A stretch of 64,000 bases of DNA. Source: Flavobacterium profundi. Lineage in GTDB: Bacteria > Bacteroidota > Bacteroidia > Flavobacteriales > Flavobacteriaceae. Numbering within the stretch: the stretch's first letter is position 1; every line of letters begins with the position of its first letter. Below, piece by piece: positions 23,700 to 32,904 of this stretch. A program made the translations under genes and the position numbers. The notes under the pieces were generated by a model. It saw only the letters and a program-made list of their open reading frames with translations, was not told the origin of the DNA and did not search any database. The stretch lies in NCBI RefSeq assembly GCF_006491645.1, contig NZ_VDCZ01000009.1, positions 124,001 through 188,000 of the forward strand. The letters run 5' to 3'.

Positions 23700-23894
23700 A
23701 TGGCAAGATCAATGTTTTCTTATTCAAAATCTATACTTGAAAGAGTTAGTTTTGACCCAAAACTGTTTTGTAAAGAGTTAGAAAAAGCAATAAAAGTATT
23801 ATTGCCTTATGAAATTGACCAATTACGAGATTGGTTATTACAATTTACCAAAGAAAAACCTGAATTAAGGCAATGTTTAACGTATATAAACTAA
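23700..23894 (+). CDS. Small conserved protein of unknown function
   Basis: 64 residues: MARSMFSYSKSILERVSF, then DPKLFCKELEKAIKVLLPYE and IDQLRDWLLQFTKEKPELRQ. The sequence is strongly helical and lacks a signal peptide. I recall very similar small proteins in many Flavobacteriaceae, always about 60-65 residues and of unknown function. A TATATTTA box about 50 bp upstream (near 23647) may be the -7 element. A bidirectional terminator immediately follows and separates it from the convergent oxyR. Confidence 0.75.
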   Translation: MARSMFSYSKSILERVSFDPKLFCKELEKAIKVLLPYEIDQLRDWLLQFTKEKPELRQCLTYIN

Positions 23895-23920
23895 AAAAAG
23901 GAGCAATTTGCTCCTTTTTT
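23893..23920. terminator. Bidirectional terminator between convergent genes
   Basis: An A run, GGAGCAA, TT, TGCTCC and a T run form a short stem with U tracts on both strands. It lies between the 64-residue gene and oxyR and partly overlaps the end of oxyR. Confidence 0.82.
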
Positions 23921-24860
23921 ATTTTGCAGCCTTCGGACTGATAATCTCTACGTCATGAAATGCAATCGCACCTCGTACGACACCTGAAATAGTATCGCGT
24001 AGTGCATTGATAATATGAATTTTTAATTCGTTTTTCGGATAAATCAAACTTACTTCTCGAGAAGGTTTCGGATTTTTAAACTGTCGCAACTTGACTTTAT
24101 TTTTTTCGTTTAAATCCAAGCTGTGCAAATAGGGTAAAAGGGTAGTGCCTAAACCTTCATCTGCTAATTTAATTAAGGTTTCAAAACTACCACTCTCAAT
24201 TTGAAAATGATTCTCATTAATATAGGCATTGTTTTTACAAAGATTAAGAATTCCATTCTTGAAACAGTGTCCGTCTTGTAATAAAAGAATGCGGTCTAAA
24301 TCTAAATCACTTACTTCAATTTCCTTTTTGTCAAAGCTTTTATGCGTATCCGGAATATACGCTACAAAAGGTTCGTAATACAACACAATTTCTTTAATGT
24401 TTTCCTCTTCTAAAGGAGTAGCTGCAATAGCACAATCCAAATGACCGTTTTTCAGTTTTTGGATAATCTCTTCCGTTGTATTTTCTTCAATAACTAAATT
24501 CACCTTTGGGTATTTAGAGATGAAATTGGTTAAAAACATAGGTAATAGGGTAGGCATAATCGTTGGAATGATACCCACTTTAAATTCCCCACCAATGTAT
24601 CCTTTTTGCTGGTCGACAATATCTTTAATTCGTCCCGCTTCATTCACAATATTTTTCGCTTGATTTACAATTTTTTGTCCAACTTCCGTTAAAAGAATTG
24701 GTTTTTTGCTTCGATCGAAAATCAAAACGTCTAATTCGTCTTCCAATTTTTGTATTTGCATGCTTAAAGTCGGTTGGGTTACAAAGCATTTTTCCGCTGC
24801 AAGGGTAAAATTTTTGTGTTCCGCAACTGCTAAAACATAATATAATTGTGTAATTGTCAT
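23919..24860 (-). CDS. oxyR: Peroxide-sensing LysR-type regulator OxyR
   Basis: 313 residues from the ATG at 24860 (an ATG at 24920 adds a non-conserved hydrophobic stretch and is rejected). The N-terminal winged helix is MTITQLYYVLAVAEHKNFT.. TQPTLSMQIQKLE. The redox pair C199 and C208 lies in LLQDGHCFKNGILNLC, in the same numbering as E. coli OxyR, so H2O2 sensing by disulfide formation is expected. It is divergent from dps, a classical OxyR target. Confidence 0.93.
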   Translation of the reverse strand: MTITQLYYVLAVAEHKNFTLAAEKCFVTQPTLSMQIQKLEDELDVLIFDRSKKPILLTEVGQKIVNQAKNIVNEAGRIKDIVDQQKGYIGGEFKVGIIPTIMPTLLPMFLTNFISKYPKVNLVIEENTTEEIIQKLKNGHLDCAIAATPLEEENIKEIVLYYEPFVAYIPDTHKSFDKKEIEVSDLDLDRILLLQDGHCFKNGILNLCKNNAYINENHFQIESGSFETLIKLADEGLGTTLLPYLHSLDLNEKNKVKLRQFKNPKPSREVSLIYPKNELKIHIINALRDTISGVVRGAIAFHDVEIISPKAAK

Positions 24861-24867
24861 TGTATAA

Positions 24868-24904
24868 ATATTTTTGATAAAAATATAAAAACTATCAATT
24901 TGAT
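24868..24904. promoter_or_regulatory. Candidate OxyR operator between oxyR and dps
   Basis: ATATTTTT-GAT-AAAAATAT is a perfect palindrome at 24868-24886. It overlaps TTGATA (24874-24879) and TATCAA (24893-24898), inverted arms 13 bp apart, followed by TTGAT. The dps -7 box may be TAATTTTG at 24933-24940. The assignment rests on position and symmetry only. Confidence 0.42.
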
Positions 24905-24967
24905 TTATAATAAAAACCACATTTTTTTGAAATAATTTTGTGTATAAATTAATAAAAACAAAGTGTT

Positions 24968-25444
24968 ATGAAAATCAATGTCTTAGGTTTATCCGTTCAA
25001 GAATCAGAAGTTATCATAGAAAAATTAAATGTATTGCTTTCTAACTTTCAAGTGTATTACCAAAATTTGAGAGGCTTACATTGGAACATTAGAGGGAAAC
25101 GTTTTTTCGATTTACATGTTAAGTTTGAAGAACTATATAATGACAGTCAGTTAAAAATCGATTTAATAGCAGAGCGTGTGCTTACTTTAGGCGGAAAACC
25201 CATGCATACTTTTACTGAATATTTAGCGAATAATAGTTTAAAAATAGGGAAAGATATTTCCAAAGATACAGAAGCGGTACAATTGGTTATCGATTCGTTA
25301 ACCGAACTATTAAAAATTGAAAGAGTGATTCTAGAAGCAGCAGCTTCACATAATGATGAAGGAACCAATGCTATGATGAGCGACTTTATCAAAGAGCAGG
25401 AAAAAACCATTTGGATGATGCAAGCTTGGATGGAAGAGGAGTAA
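24968..25444 (+). CDS. dps: Dps ferritin-like DNA-protection protein
   Basis: 158 residues. The ferroxidase residues of the Dps family are present: H38 in RGLHWNIRG, H50 and E54 in FFDLHVKFEELYND, D65 and E69. The protein should form a dodecamer that oxidises Fe(II) with H2O2 and stores iron. The divergent oxyR next door suggests induction by peroxide. The N-terminus is short, lacking the Lys-rich DNA-binding tail of E. coli Dps. Confidence 0.93.
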   Translation: MKINVLGLSVQESEVIIEKLNVLLSNFQVYYQNLRGLHWNIRGKRFFDLHVKFEELYNDSQLKIDLIAERVLTLGGKPMHTFTEYLANNSLKIGKDISKDTEAVQLVIDSLTELLKIERVILEAAASHNDEGTNAMMSDFIKEQEKTIWMMQAWMEEE

Positions 25445-25508
25445 AAACCTATTAAAAAAATAAAGCAAAATAGTCTTATCCTACATAAAATCACTTTATA
25501 TTTGTGAT

Positions 25509-25805
25509 ATGAAGTTTTTATGTCAGTTAAGTCTCGTCTTTTTTTTAGCGTTTTTAGCGACACCTACAATTATTAGTTTAGTTGAAGAGAAATCTTCTTT
25601 GGCATCTTTTTACGAATTAAATGAAGAAGAGGAAAGCGGTTCTGATATTTCTTTTGATGAAATAAAACTCATTACACAAAATGAAACGCTACAATTTACT
25701 CTTCCTTCTTTTGAATTTCAATTACCTCGTTTTGCTTTAATGGATGATGCACTGCTGTGTCGGTACAAGGCTTCTATTTTTATTCCACCACCTGATTTCG
25801 TTTAA
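25509..25805 (+). CDS. Small exported protein upstream of the SulP transporter
   Basis: 98 residues with a signal-like N-terminus (KFLCQLSLVFFLAFLATP), a Ser/Glu-rich acidic middle (LNEEEESGSDISFDE) and a C-terminus ending in RYKASIFIPPPDFV. No known domain is seen. A TATATTTG box at 25497-25504 lies only about 5 bp before the ATG, so the mRNA could be leaderless if that box is used. The gene sits 43 bp before the SulP gene, so it probably belongs to the same transcript. Confidence 0.6.
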   Translation: MKFLCQLSLVFFLAFLATPTIISLVEEKSSLASFYELNEEEESGSDISFDEIKLITQNETLQFTLPSFEFQLPRFALMDDALLCRYKASIFIPPPDFV

Positions 25806-25848
25806 AAAAATATGTTGAATTAGTACTATTTTTTTAAAATGAATTTTT

Positions 25849-27426
25849 ATGTTTAAATATTTAAAAAATGATATTCCTGCGAGTATCGTTGTCTTTTTTG
25901 TAGCATTACCCTTATGTTTAGGTATTGCCTTAGCGAGTGATGCACCTCCTTTATCTGGATTAATAGCGGGTATAATTGGAGGAATTGTTGTAGGATCTAT
26001 AAGTGGATCCAAAATTGGAGTGAGTGGACCAGCAGCGGGTTTAGCGGCTATTGTGGCTGGAGCAATTGCTTCTTTAGGTAGCTTTGAAATATTTTTATCA
26101 GCTGTTGTTTTAGCAGGTGTGATCCAACTTCTATTTGGTATACTAAAAATGGGGGTTATTGGATATTATTTTCCGAATAGTGTTATCAAAGGCATGTTGA
26201 CTGGAATTGGTATCATTATTATTTTGAAACAAATACCTCACTTTTTTGGTTACGATTTAGAAGCAGAAGGTGCAGATAGTTTTTTAGAACAATCAGGAGA
26301 GAATACTTTTTCAGCAATCGCTCATGTAATTGATAATATTACATTAGGTTCTTTAATTATTGGTGTTTTAGGTTTAGTCTTGATTTTATTTTGGGACACT
26401 ATTTTATCAAAAAAACATGCCATTTTTAAAATCATACAAGGATCTTTAGTAGCCGTTTTAATTGGCACCATTTTACAAATACTCTTTAGTAAGACCCAAG
26501 GTCTTGCAATTGAAGGCAAGCATTTGGTTCAAATACCTGTTCCAGAAAACCTTTCAGAATTTGGGAGCTTATTGCGTTTTCCTAATTTTGAACAAGTTTT
26601 TACAATGGATGTATTTGTAGTTGCGTTTACCTTGGCTTTGGTTGCCAGTTTAGAAACCTTATTGAGTGTGGAAGCTACTGATAAATTGGATCCCGATAAA
26701 AATATCACACCACCCAATCGAGAATTATTTGCACAAGGAGTTGGAAATATGGTTTCGGGTTTGATAGGAGGTTTACCTGTAACCCAAGTAATTGTGCGTA
26801 GTTCTGCCAATGTGCAATCCAATGCTAAAACAAAATTATCGGCAATACTGCATGGTATCCTGTTGTTAGTGGCTGTGATAGCCATTCCTAATGTATTGAA
26901 TCATATTCCAAAATCGGTTTTAGCAGCCGTTTTAATCTTAGTAGGATTTAAGTTGGCCAAGCCTTCTTTGTTCAAAAAGATGTTCGCTTTGGGGTGGACC
27001 CAATTTGTTCCTTTTATAGTTACCGTAATCGTAATTATTTTTACAAACTTATTGATTGGAATTTTTACTGGTTTAGCCATTGGAGTAATTGTAATTTTGG
27101 TAAAAAGTTATCAAAATTCGATGTTTTTAAATAAGAAAGAATCGGAAACCGATAATATCATCGAAATGACCTTTGCTGAGGAAATAACTTTCTTAAATAA
27201 GGCTTCCATTCAAAAAGAATTGTTTAATTTGCCTGAGAATTCACGTTTGGAATTAGACATTAGGAAGACTACTTTTTTAGATTATGATATTGTAGAAATT
27301 TTAGAGGATTTTGTGGTACAAGCTAAGAATAAAAACATTTTTGTACATTTAAAATCAGAGCGAGGAATAGTAGATAATCCAGCAAGTTTTATCGAATTTT
27401 TTAAATTAAAAAAACAATCAACATAA
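25849..27426 (+). CDS. SulP-family anion transporter with STAS domain
   Basis: 525 residues. About 10-12 membrane helices include GVSGPAAGLAAIVAGAIASLG and a SulP-type PPNRELFAQGVGNMVSGLIGGLP region. The C-terminal ~90 residues form a STAS domain (EEITFLNKASIQKELF, LELDIRKTTFLDYDIVE). The next gene, 18 bp downstream, is a beta-carbonic anhydrase, so bicarbonate (BicA-like) is the likely substrate, though the family also carries sulfate. Confidence 0.9.
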   Translation: MFKYLKNDIPASIVVFFVALPLCLGIALASDAPPLSGLIAGIIGGIVVGSISGSKIGVSGPAAGLAAIVAGAIASLGSFEIFLSAVVLAGVIQLLFGILKMGVIGYYFPNSVIKGMLTGIGIIIILKQIPHFFGYDLEAEGADSFLEQSGENTFSAIAHVIDNITLGSLIIGVLGLVLILFWDTILSKKHAIFKIIQGSLVAVLIGTILQILFSKTQGLAIEGKHLVQIPVPENLSEFGSLLRFPNFEQVFTMDVFVVAFTLALVASLETLLSVEATDKLDPDKNITPPNRELFAQGVGNMVSGLIGGLPVTQVIVRSSANVQSNAKTKLSAILHGILLLVAVIAIPNVLNHIPKSVLAAVLILVGFKLAKPSLFKKMFALGWTQFVPFIVTVIVIIFTNLLIGIFTGLAIGVIVILVKSYQNSMFLNKKESETDNIIEMTFAEEITFLNKASIQKELFNLPENSRLELDIRKTTFLDYDIVEILEDFVVQAKNKNIFVHLKSERGIVDNPASFIEFFKLKKQST

Positions 27427-27444
27427 ATAATTAGAAAAAATAGT

Positions 27445-28080
27445 ATGGCAGAATTTTATAAAAAAATACTAGAGAACAATAAGAAATGGGTAGAAGATAA
27501 ACTAAAAATAAGCCCTGATTATTTTAATCATTTAGCGGAAGGCCAGCAACCACCACTTCTTTGGATTGGATGTTCAGATAGTCGCGTTCCTGCAAATGAA
27601 ATTATTGGTGCTGAGCCAGGAGAAGTTTTTGTACATAGAAACATTGCAAACATGGTAGTACATAGCGATATGAATATGTTGAGTGTTTTGGATTACGCTG
27701 TAAATGCTTTAAAAGTGACACATGTTATTGTTTGTGGCCATTATGGATGTGGTGGTGTAAAAGCGGCGATGGGAAATAGTTCCATTGGCGTAATTGACAA
27801 TTGGATTCGTCATATTAAAGATGTGTATCGTTTTCACCAACAAGAATTAGATGCTATTACAGATGAAAAAGACCGATTCAATCGTTTTGTAGAGTTAAAT
27901 GTTAAAGAACAAGTATATGATTTGGCCAAAACCTCAATTGTTCAAGGCGCTTGGAAAAATGGGCAAAAATTATTTTTACACGGTTGGGTGTACGGTTTAA
28001 ATTCGGGTTATGTAACCGATTTAGGGGTAAATATTACTTCAAACGAAGATTTGGATGAAGTATACCAATTAAAATTTTAA
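27445..28080 (+). CDS. Beta-class carbonic anhydrase
   Basis: 211 residues. Zinc ligands C43, H99 and C102 are visible in WIGCSDSRVP and VCGHYGCGG, and D45/R47 form the conserved dyad. The C-terminal YDLAKTSIVQGAW, LHGWVYGLNSG part is standard for the plant-type beta fold. It interconverts CO2 and bicarbonate in the cytosol. Its position directly behind the SulP gene suggests supply of bicarbonate for carboxylases. Confidence 0.94.
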   Translation: MAEFYKKILENNKKWVEDKLKISPDYFNHLAEGQQPPLLWIGCSDSRVPANEIIGAEPGEVFVHRNIANMVVHSDMNMLSVLDYAVNALKVTHVIVCGHYGCGGVKAAMGNSSIGVIDNWIRHIKDVYRFHQQELDAITDEKDRFNRFVELNVKEQVYDLAKTSIVQGAWKNGQKLFLHGWVYGLNSGYVTDLGVNITSNEDLDEVYQLKF

Positions 28081-28085
28081 ATAAC

Positions 28086-29282
28086 TTAGTCTTCTTCTAA
28101 GTTTTCATTAAAAGCAGAAGGTAAGAGTTGCGGAATATACTTTACTAAAATAGGTAATAAGATACCGCCACCAGGAAGTAAAAAGATAGTTAACGATGGT
28201 ATGGTTTTACAAATATCGAGTAACTGTTTTTTTACTTTCTTTTTTTCATCTTTATCCAATTCTTTCGTGGTCGATTTTGCTAAAAGCACCATTAATTCTT
28301 TGCTTTCTGAAATTTCCTTAATCAGTCTTTTTTTATTGCGTGTAATTAATTTGGTAACCGTTTTGTTTGTTTGATCGTAGAAATGCTTTACTGGATTTGA
28401 AAAATTGAAATACGATATTTCATCTTTATAAGTAGTAATGAAATGTTCAATAGCAAGTAAACTAGTTTCTAAATACACTTTTTTTAAGTTTAATTTGTCA
28501 ACCAATACGTGTAATAAATCCAGTTCCTTAGCTTCTAATTTTTGATCACTCCACATCGCCATTTCGACTACATCCAAAAGATATAATTTTTCAATTATAG
28601 ATTCGAATCGTTTGAAATTAATTTCTTCTAGCGTTAACTCTTCAATATTTTGAAACTTAGTGTACCGCAATGAGTTTTCAAATAACTTCACTAAAAGTTC
28701 ATCGTATTTTGATTTATTTACCTTGGTTTTAAAAGCGATTGAAACGACTTTCATGCAACTCGATTCAAAATCTTTTAAATATTTATCTGAAAAATCAGGA
28801 TTATTTATAAAATTAGCATAGCCTAAAACGTCTACGAAAAGCATGGCATTGATAACAATGTGTGAAAAACTTTTCGTAATGATATTTTGATTGGTTTGAA
28901 TACGATCGTTAATGATACTTTCTAATTGCGAACTTTTAGAAGCTGTAGGAAGTAGTTTGGTTAGAAATGTATAATTTTCATTTTGTACTGATTTATAGAA
29001 AGAATTAATACTTTTTAGAAATACGGAAGTATCTGTATCATTTGTTTTGAGACAAAAAGTAGCATACAACGTATTTAAAAAAGCAATTTTTGTAATTTCG
29101 TCTAACGAAAGTCCAGAAAGGTCAATCGGTTTTTTTAAAATGATGCTTACGGGATGTCCATAAATGAAGCCAGAATTTCTTAAATCTTGATAAAAAGATT
29201 CATAATCAAAATAAGCTTTAAAATTACTTTGATTTTCTGTAAAAAATTTGTCAATCCAACCGTTAATTGAAGGGTTTATCAT
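28086..29282 (-). CDS. LETM1-related protein
   Basis: 398 residues, mainly helical. The C-terminal part (KKVKKQLLDICKTIPSLTIF and LLPGGGILLPILVKYIPQLL) resembles the membrane segment of LETM1, which in mitochondria handles cation/proton exchange. In Flavobacteriaceae, databases call this type a LETM1-related biofilm-associated protein. A single hydrophobic stretch near residues 360-385 suggests a membrane anchor. It converges with the carbonic anhydrase gene, with only 5 bp between the stops. Confidence 0.78.
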   Translation of the reverse strand: MINPSINGWIDKFFTENQSNFKAYFDYESFYQDLRNSGFIYGHPVSIILKKPIDLSGLSLDEITKIAFLNTLYATFCLKTNDTDTSVFLKSINSFYKSVQNENYTFLTKLLPTASKSSQLESIINDRIQTNQNIITKSFSHIVINAMLFVDVLGYANFINNPDFSDKYLKDFESSCMKVVSIAFKTKVNKSKYDELLVKLFENSLRYTKFQNIEELTLEEINFKRFESIIEKLYLLDVVEMAMWSDQKLEAKELDLLHVLVDKLNLKKVYLETSLLAIEHFITTYKDEISYFNFSNPVKHFYDQTNKTVTKLITRNKKRLIKEISESKELMVLLAKSTTKELDKDEKKKVKKQLLDICKTIPSLTIFLLPGGGILLPILVKYIPQLLPSAFNENLEED

Positions 29283-29372
29283 TTTAAAAATATTGAAGCA
29301 AAGTTAAAAATTTCTTGTTTCTATACTGTTAAATTTGCAAAGTATTTATATCTTGCTAAAAAATATTCTTGT

Positions 29373-30593
29373 ATGAATTTTGCCATAATTATAACTATCT
29401 GTGTCTTACTGTTATTGGCTTATGCGTTTACGATAAGTTCCTCTAAAACTAAAATTCCTTCAGTAATTTTATTGTTGCTATTGGGTTGGTTAGTAAAACA
29501 AATTACAGATGTTTTTCATATTGTTATTCCCGATTTGAATTCCTTATTACCCTTTTTTGGAACATTAGGATTAGTGTTGATTGTTTTAGAAGGTTCCTTA
29601 GAGTTAGAATTAAATAAAAAGAAGCTTCCTTTTGTAGGGAAAACATTGGTTACGGCAATTATTCCTTTATTTGTAACCGCTTTTGTCATTGGACATTTCT
29701 TTTATTATTTTTTAGATTCCAGTTATAAAGACGGTTTAATCAATGCGGTACCGTTGTGTATTATAAGTAGTGCAATTGCGATTTCCAGTGTAGGACATTT
29801 AAATGCATTCAATAAAGAATTTGCAATTTACGAAAGTAGTCTTTCCGATATTATTGGAGTATTGTTTTTTAACTTTATTGCGTTAAACTCGGTAATTAAT
29901 TTAGATACATTAGGGCATTTTGGTTTACAAATTTTATTGATGTTATTGATTTCGTTTATTGCATCCGCATTCTTGGCATTTTTATTAAGTCGAATAGACC
30001 ATCATATTAAGTTTGCACCCATTGTACTTTTAATTATTTTAATCTTTGCTATTTCTGAAATTTATCATTTGCCAGCTTTAATCTTTATTATGCTATTTGG
30101 TTTGTTTATTGGAAATTTTGATGAGTTAGAGCGCTTTAGAGCCATTCAATATTTAAAACCACGTTCGTTAGATAAAGAGGTTAAAAAATTTAAAGAATTA
30201 ATTATTGAAGCAGCCTTTTTAGTACGTTCACTTTTCTTTTTATTGTTTGGTTTTCTAATGAAAACAGAAGATATTTTAAATCCACATACTTTGGAGTTAG
30301 CGATAGGAATTGTGATTTTAATTTATTTAGTAAGAGCCATTCAATTAAAAATATTTAAAGTAAAGTTAATGCCTTTATTGTACATTGCTCCAAGAGGATT
30401 AATTACCATTTTATTATTTTTAAGCATTCCAGACGATAGTAAAATTCCTTTGGTTAATAAAGCTTTAATTATTCAAGTTATTGTTTTAACAGCTTTAATT
30501 ATGATGTTTGGTTTAATCTTTAATAAGAAAGAAGATCCAAAAGAAGGTGGAAAAGGAGAGAACCTAACCATTGATATGGATGTTCCAATATAG
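29373..30593 (+). CDS. Cation/proton antiporter (CPA family)
   Basis: 406 residues with about 12 membrane helices. Features are FFGTLGLVLIVLEGSLELEL in the third helix, a SSAIAISSVGHL region and ESSLSDIIGVLFFNFIAL, where the Ser-Asp motif is the ion-binding helix of CPA antiporters. It exchanges Na+ or K+ for H+ across the inner membrane. There is no TrkA-N tail. A short hydrophilic C-terminus (KKEDPKEGGKGEN) ends it, and a terminator follows. Confidence 0.86.
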   Translation: MNFAIIITICVLLLLAYAFTISSSKTKIPSVILLLLLGWLVKQITDVFHIVIPDLNSLLPFFGTLGLVLIVLEGSLELELNKKKLPFVGKTLVTAIIPLFVTAFVIGHFFYYFLDSSYKDGLINAVPLCIISSAIAISSVGHLNAFNKEFAIYESSLSDIIGVLFFNFIALNSVINLDTLGHFGLQILLMLLISFIASAFLAFLLSRIDHHIKFAPIVLLIILIFAISEIYHLPALIFIMLFGLFIGNFDELERFRAIQYLKPRSLDKEVKKFKELIIEAAFLVRSLFFLLFGFLMKTEDILNPHTLELAIGIVILIYLVRAIQLKIFKVKLMPLLYIAPRGLITILLFLSIPDDSKIPLVNKALIIQVIVLTALIMMFGLIFNKKEDPKEGGKGENLTIDMDVPI

Positions 30594-30616
30594 GTGACTA
30601 AAAATTAAAGAATAAA

Positions 30617-30645
30617 AAAAATCCACTTTATAAAAGTGGATTTTT
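30617..30645. terminator. Bidirectional terminator
   Basis: AAATCCACTTT and AAAGTGGATTT form a perfect stem around TAT, flanked by A and T runs on both sides. It separates the antiporter from the convergent acyl-CoA dehydrogenase operon. Confidence 0.82.
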
Positions 30646-30678
30646 AAACAAACTAAACCAAAAAATTACAGTTGTTTT

Positions 30679-32469
30679 TTAGTAGCAATATTTATTTTCG
30701 CTAATTAATTTTGCTGCAATTTTTTCTCTTAAACCAATTACGTTAGGCATATTGGTATATTTTGTAAAACGCTTAAGACCCATTAACATCATGCGTTGTT
30801 CGTCACCTTCAGCAAAAGAAACAATTCCTTCTTTTCCTTTTTGGTTCACGGTATCAACCGCATGGTATAAGTATAATTGAGCCATAGCAATTTGTTCTTG
30901 TACTTTAGCAGCACCTTCTTTCTTAGCTAATTTCTCAGTTCTAAGAATCGTGCTTTCTGCCATATAAATTTCGATTAAAATATCAGAAGCAGCCATTAAT
31001 AATTGTTGGTGTGACTCTAATTCTGGTCCGAATTTTTGAACAGCAGCACCAGCAACCATTAAGAATACTTTTTTCAATTTAGCAATCATTTCTTTTTCTT
31101 CAGCAAATAATTCTGAATAATCAGGCACATCAAAAGATGGAATACCCATTAATTCTTCAGCTACAGCCATTGCAGGACCTAATAAATCAACATGACCTTT
31201 CATAGCTTTTTTCACTAACATACCTACAGAAAGCATTCTGTTGATTTCATTAGTTCCTTCATAGATACGAGCAATACGTGCATCTCTCCATGCACTTTCC
31301 ATTGGAGCATCTTCAGAGAATCCCATACCTCCAAAAATTTGGATTCCTTCATCTGTACAGCTTTGTACATCTTCTGAAACCGCTACTTTTAAGATAGAAC
31401 ACTCAATTGCAAATTCTTCAACACCTTTTAATTCTGCTTCTTGGTGCGAGTTTCCTTCATTTACTCTAATATCAATTCTTTTTTCAATGTCATTAGCTGC
31501 TCTATAAGTAGCACTTTCTCCAGCATAAGCATTGGTTGCCATTTCAGCTAATTTAGATTGGATAGCACCAAAGTTAGCAATAGGGGTTTTAAACTGAATT
31601 CTTTCATTTGCATAGTTCACTGCGCCAGAAATTGTTCTTCTTTGCGCTTCTAAACAAGCTGCAGCTAATTTAATACGTCCTACGTTTAAAGCATTCATAG
31701 CAATTTTAAATCCTTCACCACGACCTGCTAACATATTTTCTACAGGAACTTTGGTTTCGTTGAAGAAAACCTGACGCGTAGAAGAGGAGCGAATCCCTAA
31801 TTTGTGCTCTTCGTCTCCTAAAGAAATTCCGTTTGAAGGGTCGTTTTCAACGATAAAACCAGTAATGTTTTTATCATCTTCAATACGTGCAAAAACGATG
31901 AAAACCGAACAGAAACCTGCATTCGAAATCCACATTTTTCCACCTGTAATTTTATAATGAGTCCCGTCTTCAGATAAAACCGCTTTTGTTTTACCAGAAT
32001 TAGCATCAGAACCTGCTCCTGGTTCTGTTAAACAGTAGGCACCAAACCACTCCCCAGAAGCTAATTTAGGAACATATTTTTGTTTTTGCTCTTCCGTTCC
32101 ATATAAAGTAATTGGCATTGTTCCAATTCCTGTATGAGCTCCAAAAGCTGTTGAAAAAGATCCGGTTGCTCCAGAAATATAGTCACAAACTAAAACGGTA
32201 TTGGTGAACCCCATTTCCATTCCTCCATATGCTTCAGGAACTGCAACACTTAAATAACCTAATTCTCCTGCTTTACGCATTACTTCTTCAGTAAGTGCAT
32301 AATCTTTTTTCTCAAAACGCTCTTTATTTGGCCATAATTCTTTATCTACGAATTCGATAACAGAATCACGCATCATAACTTGCTCTTCTGAGAAATCTTC
32401 AGGTGTGAAGATGTCCTCACATTTTGTTTCTTTAACTAGGAATTGACCTCCTCTGATAATATCTGACAT
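30679..32469 (-). CDS. Acyl-CoA dehydrogenase
   Basis: 596 residues, the long form typical of Bacteroidota. Motifs are AYCLTEPGAGSDANSGKTKA and GGKMWISNAG, the FAD and substrate segments, then RIYEGTNEINRMLSVG near the catalytic Glu, and a ~150 residue C-terminal extension. It carries out the first oxidation of beta-oxidation. It is the last gene of the marR-fadB-fadA operon and is separated from fadA by a four-helix-bundle gene in a purine/pyrimidine tract. Confidence 0.95.
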   Translation of the reverse strand: MSDIIRGGQFLVKETKCEDIFTPEDFSEEQVMMRDSVIEFVDKELWPNKERFEKKDYALTEEVMRKAGELGYLSVAVPEAYGGMEMGFTNTVLVCDYISGATGSFSTAFGAHTGIGTMPITLYGTEEQKQKYVPKLASGEWFGAYCLTEPGAGSDANSGKTKAVLSEDGTHYKITGGKMWISNAGFCSVFIVFARIEDDKNITGFIVENDPSNGISLGDEEHKLGIRSSSTRQVFFNETKVPVENMLAGRGEGFKIAMNALNVGRIKLAAACLEAQRRTISGAVNYANERIQFKTPIANFGAIQSKLAEMATNAYAGESATYRAANDIEKRIDIRVNEGNSHQEAELKGVEEFAIECSILKVAVSEDVQSCTDEGIQIFGGMGFSEDAPMESAWRDARIARIYEGTNEINRMLSVGMLVKKAMKGHVDLLGPAMAVAEELMGIPSFDVPDYSELFAEEKEMIAKLKKVFLMVAGAAVQKFGPELESHQQLLMAASDILIEIYMAESTILRTEKLAKKEGAAKVQEQIAMAQLYLYHAVDTVNQKGKEGIVSFAEGDEQRMMLMGLKRFTKYTNMPNVIGLREKIAAKLISENKYCY

Positions 32470-32514
32470 ATTTTATTTTTTTTAGAGAAAAGAAGAAAGA
32501 AACAAGAAAAAAGA

Positions 32515-32865
32515 TTATTCCAATCTACTGATAAAACCAGTTGTCATTTTTTGGAATTCAATAATCTTATTTTCTATTTCAGTCGTTTTTTCTTGAGTTA
32601 TATAATTGTTTTGTAATGCTATTAATAATTGAGTTTGTAATTCGAAAGAAGAGCCTAAACTAATATTTAGAAAATGTTTAAAATGAGTATTTTCTCTATT
32701 TGATCCTTCAGCAATATTAGACGGTATTGAAACCGAAGCCCTTTTCATTTGATTGGTTAAACCATAAACTTCATTATTTGGAAAATCTAAACTTATACTA
32801 TGAATATCATGTGCAATCTCCATTGCTAAAATCCATATTTTAAGATTTTTAAAGTTATGCTTCAT
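32515..32865 (-). CDS. Four-helix-bundle protein (23S rRNA intervening-sequence type) inserted in the fad operon
   Basis: 116 residues: NLKIWILAMEIAHDIHSISL, GLTNQMKRASVSIPSNIAEG and LGSSFELQTQLLIALQNNYI match the S23/four-helix-bundle family first seen in intervening sequences of 23S rRNA. Here it sits between fadA and the acyl-CoA dehydrogenase. The spacer before it is nearly all purine and the spacer behind it nearly all pyrimidine, so the two could pair in the transcript. The function is unknown. Confidence 0.88.
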   Translation of the reverse strand: MKHNFKNLKIWILAMEIAHDIHSISLDFPNNEVYGLTNQMKRASVSIPSNIAEGSNRENTHFKHFLNISLGSSFELQTQLLIALQNNYITQEKTTEIENKIIEFQKMTTGFISRLE

Positions 32866-32904
32866 CAGTCTTTTATCTTTCTTCTTGCCTCTTTTTTCTG
32901 TTTT

